The notes under the pieces were generated by a model. That model was not told the origin of the DNA. It saw nothing but the letters and a program-made list of their open reading frames with translations, and searched no databases. 64,000 nt of DNA from Pseudomonas sp. SORT22. GTDB taxonomy: Bacteria > Pseudomonadota > Gammaproteobacteria > Pseudomonadales > Pseudomonadaceae. The DNA lies in contig NZ_CP071007.1 in the NCBI RefSeq assembly GCF_018417635.1, positions 1,364,501 through 1,428,500 on the forward strand, in the 5' to 3' direction. Positions 16,197 to 24,748 of this stretch are shown piece by piece; positions within the stretch are counted from its first letter, which is position 1, and each line of letters begins with the position of its first letter. A program made the position numbers and the translations under genes.

Positions 16197-19100
16197 CGCT
16201 GGACCATCCGTGGCGGCTTGCACAGGGTGTGGCTGCCTGGTTCCAGGTAGGGCATCAGGATTGGCGCCATGCCCTTGAGCACCTGCACCGGCAAGGCCGA
16301 GGTAAAGCGGAAGGATTCCGCCGCACGGCCAGGTACGAAGGCGGTGAGGGTGCCGAAGTGGTTTTCGCCGAGGTAGAACACGAAAGTCGCGGTGCGGTTC
16401 AGCGAGCGTGAGCCGATCAGCCGCCCGCCGGCACCGAAGCTTTCGATGCGATTGTCGCCGGTACCGGTCTTGCCGCCCATCACCAGCGGGGTGCCGTCGG
16501 CCAGTTTGAAGCTGCCCGACACCCGCCGCGCAGTACCGGCGTCGACCACTTGCGAGAGGGCGCCGCGCAGGGCCCGGGCAACTTCCACCGAGAGCACCCG
16601 CTGGCCGAGGTCGGGGTCGCTGGTCAGGCGGGTTTCATACGGGGTGTCGGCGGCGAAGTGCAGGGTGTCGATGCGCAGCACCGGCAGGCGTACGCCATCG
16701 TTCTGGATGATCCCGATCAGCTCGGCCAGGGCTGCCGGACGGTCGCCGGAGCTGCCGATGGCGGTGGCCAGCGACGGCACCAGGTGGTCGAACGGGTAGC
16801 CGACACGTTTCCAGCGCTGATGAATATCGAGGAAGGCTTCGATTTCCACCAGGGTGCGGATACGGCTGTCGCGTGCGCCCTTGTGCCGGCTCTTGAACAG
16901 CCAGCCATAGACTTCCTGACGCTCGAAGTGACCGGCCTCAGCCGCCTCCTGGAAGGTGGCGCTGGGGTGCTGGAGCAGGTAGCCAAGCAGCCACAGGTCC
17001 AGTGGATGGACCTTGGCGATAAAGCCCTGGTCGGGCAGGTCGTAGGCGCCCGGGCGGTAGGCTTCGTACAGCTCTTGCAGGCGTTTCTCGGTGACGGTGT
17101 TCTGCTTGGTCGCCGGGGTCTTGTTCTCGACCCGGTCCTTTTTCAGGTGCGCCTGGACGAACGCGTTGAAAGTCGCCTGGTCAGCCTCGGGAAACAGGTA
17201 GCGGTGCACTGCGGCCAGGCGGATCGGGGTGACCCGCAGGCTGTCGAGGAAGGTGTCCAGGCGCTGCTGCGACGTCTTGCGCTGGTACTTTTTCCAGAAC
17301 CTGCGCATGTAATCGGTGCCTTCCTTGTCGGCAAAGCGTGCCAGGTACTCCTGGCGGCGCGGCTCGGCATCGTCCTTGAGCAGGCTGGCGCTGTTGCCCG
17401 GCTGCTGGTAGGTGCTGTAGCGCACCAGGTCGCGCATCAGGCGAATAAACGGCAGGTTGATCGACTCGCGCAAGGCGTCTTTGAGGGTAGGGATACGGCC
17501 GTTGTCTTCCTTGCGAAAGTTGTTGAACACATGCAGGCCGCCGCCAGTGAAGAAGGCTTCGCCGGGGCTGGCGGAATACTTGCGCTCAAGGGCGGCGTTG
17601 AGCATGGCGCTGAGGTCGCGGTCCTTGTTCTGGATCAGGTAGTCGATGGCCCAGCGGGTAATGAAGTCCAGTTCCGCCACCGGGACTTTTTTCAGCTCCG
17701 CAGCCGGGGTGTTGGCGTACTTGTCGTGCAGTTCGCCGATGATTTCCAGGTAGCTGGTCAGCACCCGCAGCTTGGCGGTCGAGCCCAGCTCGAGCTTGCT
17801 GCCTTCGTTGATGTCGAACGGCTGGTCGGTGCTGTCGGTCTGCACCCGCACCCTTGAGCCGTCGGCGGTGCGTTCGAGCAGGGTGAAGCTATAGCGCACC
17901 TGGGTGGTACTGGTCGGGGTCAGCAGGCGTTCGCCGAACAGGCCCATTTTTTCCGCAAAGGCCGGGTCGGCGAGGTCCTTGAGGTACTGGCTGACCTGGC
18001 CCTGCAAATCCGACTGCAGGGTGCTGGTAGCCGACAGGTCGAGACGGTCGAGGTCGTACAGTGGCCGGCCGAGGGCCGAAGACAGCCGGCTGCGGGCAAC
18101 GCTGATGCCTTTGTTGGTGACGATTGGCTGAATGGTCGGCTGGGCCACCCAGTCGCGGTAGATGGCCTTGCTGGCCAGGGCGGCGTCCGCCAGCGGCTTG
18201 TCGATGATGTTGCTGGCCGCGAGGATGCGGATGTGGCTGTCGGTCAGCAACGCCAGTTCCGCCCGGCCCTTGGACAAAAAGTGCGAGGGCCGGCGTTGAG
18301 CGATCATCAGCGACAGCACCTGGCGCAGGGCCAGGCCACGGGCGGCGAGGCTGGCCGGGTCGGTGTCGGTGGACGACAGGGCCTGGTTGACCTGGGCGAA
18401 GTCGGCGCCGTACCAGACCCGCAAGCCTTCGGCCATGCCATGTACTTCACCATGCCCGGGAACCGCCGACAGCGGCACGCTATTGAGGTAATCACGGACG
18501 ATGCGCTGGCGGGCTTCCAGGGTCTGCGGGCCATCCTGATAAGCGCGCACGCTGGCGGAAATCATCTGGCGAATCTTCTCGCTGCCCGAGGCGGTCAGGC
18601 CGTCGGGCGAATGCCGGTATTTTTCCAGTTGGGTCGCCAGGGTACTGCCGCCTGCCGACTGGCCGGGCAGGGCCAGGTACTTGGCCACCTGGGTGTAGGC
18701 TGCTTTGGCGAAGCGCGGCCAGTCCACGGCGGGGTTGTTCAGTGGGTCGTCGGGGTCGAGCAGGTCGCGGTTCTCGATGAACAGCAGGCTGTGGACGATG
18801 ACCGGCGGGATCGAGGCGAAGTCGGGGTACAGGTGCTGCGGGTAATGAAACTGGTACAGGGCGTCGCCCTTGCAGTCGGTAATCGACAGGCCTGCCTGAA
18901 TCTTCTCGGCATAAGGCACGAAAAAGCCATGATCGACGTAGTCCATCAATGCGGGCGAAAAACGCGTCTGTTCATTGATGACGTAGTCCCGCTTGAGCAG
19001 GCGCGGCAGGAACTCCCCCAGCGAGCTGTAGCCCAGGCGCTTGTCGAACGGGCCGTCGCCAGGGTAGCGAATGGCATCGCTGGGGCCGGGTTGCATGGAA

Positions 19101-19327
19101 TAACTGAGGGTCGCGGCGAACTGGCTGAATTCTCGCGCCTGCAGGCGCGAAGTGCGCATTTCTTCGGAGGCGGCATAGCCCAGGGCGATCAGGGCGAGCA
19201 GCAGCACCAGCCACAAAAGGCGCCACCAAAGACGGCGCTGGCGTGGGCTTTTCGGCAATGGCGAAGGTTCGAGGTGTTCAGAGGGAGCTTCCGTACTGTT
19301 CGGTTCCGATTGCCACAATGCGCCCAT
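16193..19327 (-). CDS. Large bifunctional class A penicillin-binding protein-like enzyme
   Basis: A 1044-residue inner-membrane protein with one anchor helix (about residues 33-52) and a periplasmic body. A GT51-like glycosyltransferase region holds ENRD (Glu185) and GGSTLATQLEKY. A transpeptidase region holds the three penicillin-binding motifs: STAK (Ser516), SIN (622-624) and KTG near 953. It is longer than PBP1a/1b because of inserts between motifs (for example residues 690-860). By eye, the second GT51 glutamate (KxxxE in PBP1b) aligns with Gln254-255, so glycosyltransfer may be altered. It resembles an uncharacterised Pseudomonas family near PA0788 rather than PonA or MrcB. Confidence 0.85.
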   Translation of the reverse strand: MGALWQSEPNSTEAPSEHLEPSPLPKSPRQRRLWWRLLWLVLLLALIALGYAASEEMRTSRLQAREFSQFAATLSYSMQPGPSDAIRYPGDGPFDKRLGYSSLGEFLPRLLKRDYVINEQTRFSPALMDYVDHGFFVPYAEKIQAGLSITDCKGDALYQFHYPQHLYPDFASIPPVIVHSLLFIENRDLLDPDDPLNNPAVDWPRFAKAAYTQVAKYLALPGQSAGGSTLATQLEKYRHSPDGLTASGSEKIRQMISASVRAYQDGPQTLEARQRIVRDYLNSVPLSAVPGHGEVHGMAEGLRVWYGADFAQVNQALSSTDTDPASLAARGLALRQVLSLMIAQRRPSHFLSKGRAELALLTDSHIRILAASNIIDKPLADAALASKAIYRDWVAQPTIQPIVTNKGISVARSRLSSALGRPLYDLDRLDLSATSTLQSDLQGQVSQYLKDLADPAFAEKMGLFGERLLTPTSTTQVRYSFTLLERTADGSRVRVQTDSTDQPFDINEGSKLELGSTAKLRVLTSYLEIIGELHDKYANTPAAELKKVPVAELDFITRWAIDYLIQNKDRDLSAMLNAALERKYSASPGEAFFTGGGLHVFNNFRKEDNGRIPTLKDALRESINLPFIRLMRDLVRYSTYQQPGNSASLLKDDAEPRRQEYLARFADKEGTDYMRRFWKKYQRKTSQQRLDTFLDSLRVTPIRLAAVHRYLFPEADQATFNAFVQAHLKKDRVENKTPATKQNTVTEKRLQELYEAYRPGAYDLPDQGFIAKVHPLDLWLLGYLLQHPSATFQEAAEAGHFERQEVYGWLFKSRHKGARDSRIRTLVEIEAFLDIHQRWKRVGYPFDHLVPSLATAIGSSGDRPAALAELIGIIQNDGVRLPVLRIDTLHFAADTPYETRLTSDPDLGQRVLSVEVARALRGALSQVVDAGTARRVSGSFKLADGTPLVMGGKTGTGDNRIESFGAGGRLIGSRSLNRTATFVFYLGENHFGTLTAFVPGRAAESFRFTSALPVQVLKGMAPILMPYLEPGSHTLCKPPRMVQR

Positions 19328-19764
19328 AGTCTTCAGCCCGGCTACGTATTTTCGTCTTGCTTGCCTGAAGCTTAGACGGTGGCCGGGTTTGGTGAAAAAT
19401 TTGTAGTCAGTTGCCGGGCATTTCCTAAAAACGTGTCAGAAATGCGCCTTTGGTGGAGCTTGAATTGCCCCGTTTTGGTGCTATGTTAGCCGCCCTGTTT
19501 CCTGCAGAGGCTCTAGCACGGGGAATGCCCCTCCGTAGAAGCGGTTTTTGCCGAGAGTTCTCGCCAAATATCGCGCTTTATACAGTGAAATGCCCTGCAG
19601 GGGCCTTTCTATACTGCTCGCCCCTTTCGCTCTGCCGGTTTTGCACACCCGGCAGACGGGTCCGCTCACAAGGTGGTGCCCGGCGAGGCAGCGCATCCAG
19701 CCTATCGGCGGTGCCAGGCCTGCACGAATGGTCATATCCAATAACAAAATGAGGTTGTATTTCT
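19328..19764. other. 437-base gene-free region before the permease
   Basis: No coding frame with a credible ribosome-binding site is seen. It contains the divergent promoters for the PBP and the permease, an inverted repeat GCATTTC (19418-19424)/GAAATGC (19439-19445), a perfect CCCTGCAGGG palindrome at 19593-19602, and possible -10 TATACT near 19610. If transcription starts there the permease mRNA would have a leader of about 145 bases. No known riboswitch was recognised. Confidence 0.5.
19740..19747 (+). promoter_or_regulatory. Crc/Hfq-type A-rich motif before the permease start
   Basis: AATAACAA fits the AANAANAA motif bound by Hfq with Crc in Pseudomonas mRNAs and lies 3 bases before the GAGG ribosome-binding sequence. 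Binding would block translation when preferred carbon sources are present. Confidence 0.55.
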
Positions 19765-21186
19765 ATGCCAGTCGGCAACCACCCTTCTCATGGTGAGACC
19801 GCCCAGGGCGGCCCACTCAAGCGAGAACTCGGCGAACGCCACATTCGCCTGATGGCGCTGGGCGCCTGTATCGGTGTCGGCCTGTTCCTCGGTTCGGCCA
19901 AGGCCATCGAAATGGCCGGTCCGGCCATCATGCTGTCGTACATCATTGGCGGTCTGGCGATCCTGGTGATCATGCGCGCCCTTGGCGAGATGGCCGTGCA
20001 CAACCCGGTAGCCGGCTCGTTCAGCCGCTACGCCCAAGACTACCTCGGCCCGCTGGCGGGTTTTCTTACCGGCTGGAACTACTGGTTCCTGTGGCTGGTG
20101 ACCTGCGTGGCGGAAATCACCGCGGTGGCCATCTATATGGGCATCTGGTTCCCGGAAGTGCCGCGCTGGATCTGGGCCCTGGCGGCTCTGGGCAGCATGG
20201 GCGCGATCAACCTGATCGCGGTCAAGGCCTTCGGTGAGTTCGAGTTCTGGTTCGCCCTGATCAAGATCGTCACCATCATCGCCATGGTCCTGGGCGGCGT
20301 CGGCATCATCGCCTTCGGTTTCGGCAACGATGGCGTGGCCATGGGCATCTCCAACCTCTGGAGCAACGGCGGCTTCATGCCCAATGGCGTGACCGGCGTG
20401 CTGATGTCGCTGCAGATGGTGATGTTCGCCTACCTGGGCGTCGAGATGATCGGCCTGACCGCCGGTGAAGCGCGCAACCCGCAAAAGACCATTCCCCAGG
20501 CCATCGGCTCGGTGTTCTGGCGCATCCTGCTGTTCTACGTCGGCGCCCTGTTCGTGATCCTGTCGATCTACCCGTGGAACGAAATCGGCAGCCAGGGCAG
20601 CCCGTTCGTGATGACCTTCGAGCGGCTGGGCATCAAGACTGCTGCCGGTATCATCAACTTCGTGGTGATCACTGCCGCGCTGTCGTCGTGCAACGGCGGC
20701 ATCTTCAGCACCGGGCGCATGCTCTACAGCCTGGCGCAGAACGGCCAGGCGCCGGCCACCTTTGCCCGCACCTCGAGCAACGGCGTACCGCGCAATGCCT
20801 TGCTGCTGTCGATCGCAGCCTTGCTGCTGGGCGTGCTGGCCAACTATCTGGTGCCGGAGAAAGTCTTCGTCTGGGTAACCGCCATTGCCACCTTCGGCGC
20901 GATCTGGACCTGGGTGATGATCCTCCTGGCCCAGCTGAAGTTCCGCGCCGGCCTGAGCAACGCCGAGCGCGCTGCCTTGAAGTACCGCATGTGGCTGTGG
21001 CCGCTGAGCTCCTACCTGGCGCTGGCGTTCCTGATCCTGGTGGTCGGCTTGATGGCCTACTTCGAGGAAACCCGCGTAGCCCTGTACATCGGCCCGGCGT
21101 TCCTGGTGATGCTGACCGTGCTGTACTACGTGTTCAAGCTGTCGCCAAACAGCGTGGAACAGCGCGCGGCAAGTTCGGCGTCCTGA
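19765..21186 (+). CDS. APC-family amino acid permease (AroP/ProY group)
   Basis: A 473-residue proton-coupled amino acid importer with 12 predicted transmembrane helices. The N-terminal stretch LKRELGERHIRLMALGACIG followed by VGLFLGSAKAIEMAGPAIML is the substrate-binding signature of the amino acid transporter (AAT) family, and EARNPQKTIPQAIGSVFWRI marks the helix 6-7 region. Length fits E. coli ProY and AroP (about 457). ProY-like is the best guess, but the substrate cannot be fixed from sequence. GAGG lies 10 bases before the ATG. It has its own leader and is followed by a strong terminator. Confidence 0.88.
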   Translation: MPVGNHPSHGETAQGGPLKRELGERHIRLMALGACIGVGLFLGSAKAIEMAGPAIMLSYIIGGLAILVIMRALGEMAVHNPVAGSFSRYAQDYLGPLAGFLTGWNYWFLWLVTCVAEITAVAIYMGIWFPEVPRWIWALAALGSMGAINLIAVKAFGEFEFWFALIKIVTIIAMVLGGVGIIAFGFGNDGVAMGISNLWSNGGFMPNGVTGVLMSLQMVMFAYLGVEMIGLTAGEARNPQKTIPQAIGSVFWRILLFYVGALFVILSIYPWNEIGSQGSPFVMTFERLGIKTAAGIINFVVITAALSSCNGGIFSTGRMLYSLAQNGQAPATFARTSSNGVPRNALLLSIAALLLGVLANYLVPEKVFVWVTAIATFGAIWTWVMILLAQLKFRAGLSNAERAALKYRMWLWPLSSYLALAFLILVVGLMAYFEETRVALYIGPAFLVMLTVLYYVFKLSPNSVEQRAASSAS

Positions 21187-21204
21187 TCCTCGCGTAAGTA
21201 AAAA

Positions 21205-21236
21205 AGCCCGTATCCTTGGATACGGGTTTTTTTTTT
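21205..21236 (+). terminator. Rho-independent terminator of the permease gene
   Basis: AGCCCGTATCCTTGGATACGGG forms an 8-bp stem (CCCGTATC/GATACGGG) with a CTTG-type loop, followed at once by ten T. The T-run is directly abutted by the long inverted-repeat element. Confidence 0.95.
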
Positions 21237-22006
21237 GGTTCTTCACGGAATCCCGGGGGCTATGATTCTTGGATTGGGTTGCGGGCTTATCCATTCGGTG
21301 TGGCGCCGCTGTTGGCCCCTTCCGCCCTTACGGCGGGTCCCTTTTGTTCTTGGCAAAAGGAACCAAAACCGCTCGCTCCAGCATACGGCCCTACGCTGCG
21401 CTCCGGGTTCCTTCGCTACGGTGCCTTCCAGGGGCATCGCGGCCTACGACTTGCTTCGCCAAGTCTACGTCTCGCGACTTCGGCCTCGGCCGAAGGGTGC
21501 TACGCACCAGCCCCCTCCAGACACCTACGCTCAGCCTCCTGAAGTCGCGAAGTTACGGGCGGCGCCTGCACTGACGCATCTACGAAAGCAGATGTTGGCG
21601 AAGCCATGCTGACGCAGGGGCGGGACAAGCCCGCTGATAAAACGAGCACCAACTTGTTTGGTCTTGATCTTGATGTTCATGCACGTACTTCCAGGCGCCG
21701 CGAAAAGCGACTTCAGGAGGCCGAGCGTAGGTGCCTGTAGGGGCGGTGCGCAGCACCTTCGGCGGCAGCCGAAGACGCGAGATGTAGACTTGCGAAGCAA
21801 GTCGTAGGCCGCGATGCCCCGGAAGGTGCCGTAGCGAGGGGACCCGAAGCGCAGCGTAGGGCCGTATGCAGGAGCAAGCGGTTTTGCCTACTTCTTCCCA
21901 AGAGAAAAGTAGGCCGCCGTAAAGGCGGAAGGGGCCAGCAGCAGCCCCACACTGAATGGATAAACTCGCACCCTCAACATCCCAACCCGGGATTCCGTGA
22001 AGAACC
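21237..22006. repeat. 770-bp element with long imperfect inverted-repeat arms
   Basis: The outer 21 bases (21237-21257 and 21986-22006) are perfect inverted repeats starting GGTTCTTCACGGAATCCC. Inside, two arms of roughly 300 bases remain similar in inverted orientation: for example CATACGGCCCTACGCTGCGC at about 21382 and its near complement at about 21855, GCATCGCGGCCTACGACTTG at about 21434 and its complement near 21810. A central block of about 120 bases is unpaired. T10 lies to the left and T8 to the right. Small frames inside are repeat-derived and lack ribosome-binding sites, so no gene is called. Similar intergenic sequences recur in Pseudomonas genomes, from memory. Confidence 0.85.
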
Positions 22007-22025
22007 TTTTTTTTACCTGCGCGAA

Positions 22026-23150
22026 TCAGGTAGCAACCGCCCGCATCGGCTGGGTCAGGCGCTTGTTGAAGTCCAGCCAGGCGCCGAGCAGGGCCATGAT
22101 CGCGACGCCCACCAGGGCGGTGAATACCTGCATGGCAAAGGCATCGCCGGCCATGGCATTGATCATGTCCGCCAGCGGCGCCAGCAGCACCCCCAGGCAG
22201 AATACTTCAAGCGAATAGCGGCCCATGCGCCCGGTTTGCTGCGCCAGCCAGTTCTGCGTCCAGCCGCTGCCGGGCAGCAGCTTGGCGGTGACGTAGGCCA
22301 GGGCCAGGAAGTGCAGCAAGCGCACCGGCGACAGGTCGGTCTTGCTGATCGGGTACAGCAGGTTGTTGAGGCTGGCCGGCATCCACGCATCGTGAATCTC
22401 TGGCCAGCGCCAGGACAGGGTAATGATGCCGGCTGTCAGTGAATAGGCGGCAGCTGCCAGGAACAGTGGCTGGCGGCGCAACGGTCGGGTTTGTGCTGGC
22501 CGCGCCTGCTGCCCGTACAACGCCGCGGCGCCGCCCAGCACGAACAGGAACTGCCAGGTGACCGGGTTGAAGTACCACACGCCATCGGAAAAATTCGCCA
22601 GGTTCCAGCCCATGCCGGGGGCCGCCAGGTACACCGCCATCGATACACCGACCACCGCCAGGGTGTTGCGCATCAGCAGCCCCAGCCCCAGCGCCAGGCC
22701 GGCCAGTAGCACGATGTACAGCGGCAGCGGGTCCATCAGGTTGGGTTTGAAGCGCAACAGCAGCTCGTCGGTCAGGGCTTGCTGAGGGTTGGTGACGAAG
22801 TGGGTAAGACCCATTTCCTCGACCAGGTCGCGAGTTTCTACATGGCTGTTGGCAAAGAACACGATGCCCATCAGCATCGCCAGCAGGAAGATATGCACCA
22901 CATACAGCACCCAGGTGCGGCGCAGGATTTTCACGCAGGCGATCAGATAACCGTCGCGCTGCAGCACCTTGCCGTAGGCCAGCACTGCAGCGTAGCCGGC
23001 AAGGAAGACGAAAACCTCGGCGGCATCGCTGAAGCCGATGTTACGCAGGGTGATCTGGCCTAAAGGGTTGTGGGGGACGTGATCCCAGAAAATGAAGATC
23101 AACGCCAGGCCTCGAAAGAAATCGATGCGCGGGTCGCGTCCGTTAAGCAT
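22026..23150 (-). CDS. OpgC-family membrane acyltransferase-like protein
   Basis: A 374-residue inner-membrane protein with about ten transmembrane helices. It opens with DPRIDFFRGLALIFIFWDHV and continues FSDAAEVFVFLAGYAAVLAY, the signature of the OpgC group of acyltransferase-3-like proteins. E. coli OpgC adds succinyl groups to periplasmic glucans; the substrate of this copy is unknown. Its stop codon is only 20 bases from the end of the inverted-repeat element. It is divergent from the gtr cluster, whose start is 261 bases away, so both may decorate the cell surface, which is inference from position. Confidence 0.82.
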   Translation of the reverse strand: MLNGRDPRIDFFRGLALIFIFWDHVPHNPLGQITLRNIGFSDAAEVFVFLAGYAAVLAYGKVLQRDGYLIACVKILRRTWVLYVVHIFLLAMLMGIVFFANSHVETRDLVEEMGLTHFVTNPQQALTDELLLRFKPNLMDPLPLYIVLLAGLALGLGLLMRNTLAVVGVSMAVYLAAPGMGWNLANFSDGVWYFNPVTWQFLFVLGGAAALYGQQARPAQTRPLRRQPLFLAAAAYSLTAGIITLSWRWPEIHDAWMPASLNNLLYPISKTDLSPVRLLHFLALAYVTAKLLPGSGWTQNWLAQQTGRMGRYSLEVFCLGVLLAPLADMINAMAGDAFAMQVFTALVGVAIMALLGAWLDFNKRLTQPMRAVAT

Positions 23151-23411
23151 GGCAGCGGGCTCTTGAACAGTGGGTTTAATAGTGACAGGCAGACGCCGGC
23201 AAACACATGCGCCGCACGTCGGGCGGGGGGCAGGGTGGCGGTATTGGCGGGTAATTGCAAAAGTTGCGTATTACCGGATGTCTCGATTGGCGCCTGAACA
23301 ACGGACCGTTGGTCGTAAAACTCGTGTTGCTGATGTTGCTATCAGTGGACGAATCGCTGACGGCATGGCCTGCTGAGCCCAGGCGCAACGTTCAGCGAGG
23401 CGTGACAGGCA

Positions 23412-23786
23412 ATGGCCAACATATGGAAAGGATTTTCCACCTACAGCGTAATTGGCATCGCCAATACCCTGGTTCATTGGCAGCTGTTTTTCGTCCTGCG
23501 GGTCGAGTTCGACCTGAGCCAGGCCCTGAGCAACCTGCTGGCGTTTTGTGTTGCTGCGAGCCTTTCCTACTACGTCAATGCGCTCTACACCTTCGCCGTG
23601 CCGCCCTCGATCGGCCGCTACCTGCTGTTCATGCTGTGTCTGGGCACGGTCAGCCTGGCGGTGGGTTGGCTGGGCGACCACTGGCGGCTGCACGGGATGA
23701 TCACGGTAGTGAGTTTTTCCCTGATCAGCCTGACCTGCGGCTTCCTGCTGGCCAAATGGCTGGTGTTTCGCGGGGCCGAGTCATGA
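23412..23786 (+). CDS. gtrA: GtrA-family flippase-like protein
   Basis: A 124-residue protein with four predicted transmembrane helices and the GtrA pattern [20 protein letters not shown] near the start, [19 protein letters not shown] in the middle and [11 protein letters not shown] at the end. GtrA proteins are thought to flip undecaprenyl-phosphate-linked sugar to the periplasmic face. The ATG at 23412 follows GAGGCG by about 10 bases. It overlaps gtrB by 4 bases (ATGA), the classic gtrAB arrangement of serotype-converting clusters. Confidence 0.9.
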   Translation: MANIWKGFSTYSVIGIANTLVHWQLFFVLRVEFDLSQALSNLLAFCVAASLSYYVNALYTFAVPPSIGRYLLFMLCLGTVSLAVGWLGDHWRLHGMITVVSFSLISLTCGFLLAKWLVFRGAES

Positions 23787-24748
23787 ACGTCTCGCTGATC
23801 GTGCCGGTGTTCAACGAAGAACAGGCGCTCAGACTGTTTTACCAGGCTGTGCGTCAAGAACCCTCATTGCAGGCACACTGCATTGAAATCGTCTTCATCA
23901 ACGACGGCAGCAGCGACCGCACTGCCGAGGTCGCCCGTTCGCTCGCGCTGGCGGACAGGGACGTGGTGCTGATCAACTTCTCGCGCAACTTCGGTAAGGA
24001 ACCGGCACTGTTCGCCGGCCTGGAGTACGCCAGCGGTGACGCCGTGGTGCCCATGGATGTTGACCTGCAAGACCCGGTAGCGGTGGTTGCGCAGTTGATC
24101 GACGCGTGGCGCGACGGTGCCGACGTGGTCCTGGCCAAGCGTCGGGATCGCTCCAACGATGGTTACCTGAAGCGTCGCAGCGCCTCGCTGTTCTATCGTC
24201 TGCTTAACCGTATTGCCTACACCCATATTGAAGAAAACGTCGGCGATTTCCGCCTGATGGACCGCAAGGTGGTGGACGTGATCAAGACCTTGCCCGAGCA
24301 GCAGTTGTTCATGAAGGGGGTGCTGTCGTGGGCGGGGTTCAACGTCGCCATCGTCGAATACGACCGCGCGCCGAGGGCGGTGGGGCGCAGCAAGTTCAAC
24401 GCCTGGCGGCTGTGGAACCTGGCGCTGGACGGCATAACTTCGTTCAGCACCTGGCCTTTGCGCTTGTGGAGTTATGTCGGCGCATGCATCTCGTTGTTGG
24501 CGTTGCTGTACGCCGGTTACCTGGTAGTGGACAAGCTACTGTTCGGCAATGAGGTGCCCGGATATCCGTCATTGATGACAGCGATACTGTTTCTGGGCGG
24601 GGTGCAACTGATCGGTATCGGCATATTGGGGGAGTACATCGGCCGTATCTACATGGAGGCCAAGCATCGACCCCGGTATGTGGTCAAAGAGATCGTCAAG
24701 GCCAATGGCACGAGCTATCGAAAAGGGGCCAAGCGTGTTGGCGAGTGA
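23783..24748 (+). CDS. gtrB: Bactoprenol glycosyltransferase GtrB
   Basis: A 321-residue GT2 glycosyltransferase that would attach a sugar (glucose in known systems) to undecaprenyl phosphate. It shows [20 protein letters not shown], the nucleotide-sugar loop INDGSSDRT, the metal-binding PMDVDLQDP, and two C-terminal membrane helices ([40 protein letters not shown]) typical of GtrB/DPM1-like enzymes. The ATG at 23783 overlaps the gtrA stop; a longer frame upstream runs through gtrA in another phase and is not the gene. The next gene begins 14 bases before its end. Confidence 0.93.
   Translation: MNVSLIVPVFNEEQALRLFYQAVRQEPSLQAHCIEIVFINDGSSDRTAEVARSLALADRDVVLINFSRNFGKEPALFAGLEYASGDAVVPMDVDLQDPVAVVAQLIDAWRDGADVVLAKRRDRSNDGYLKRRSASLFYRLLNRIAYTHIEENVGDFRLMDRKVVDVIKTLPEQQLFMKGVLSWAGFNVAIVEYDRAPRAVGRSKFNAWRLWNLALDGITSFSTWPLRLWSYVGACISLLALLYAGYLVVDKLLFGNEVPGYPSLMTAILFLGGVQLIGIGILGEYIGRIYMEAKHRPRYVVKEIVKANGTSYRKGAKRVGE

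Noticed and set aside
21235..21612. Small open frames inside the inverted-repeat element
   Set aside because: Both arms give similar short Arg/Leu-rich peptides because the DNA is repeated; none has a ribosome-binding site or a recognisable domain.
23255..24748. Longer version of gtrB starting at 23255
   Set aside because: It would read through gtrA in another phase; the ATG at 23783 overlapping the gtrA stop begins the conserved GT2 domain.
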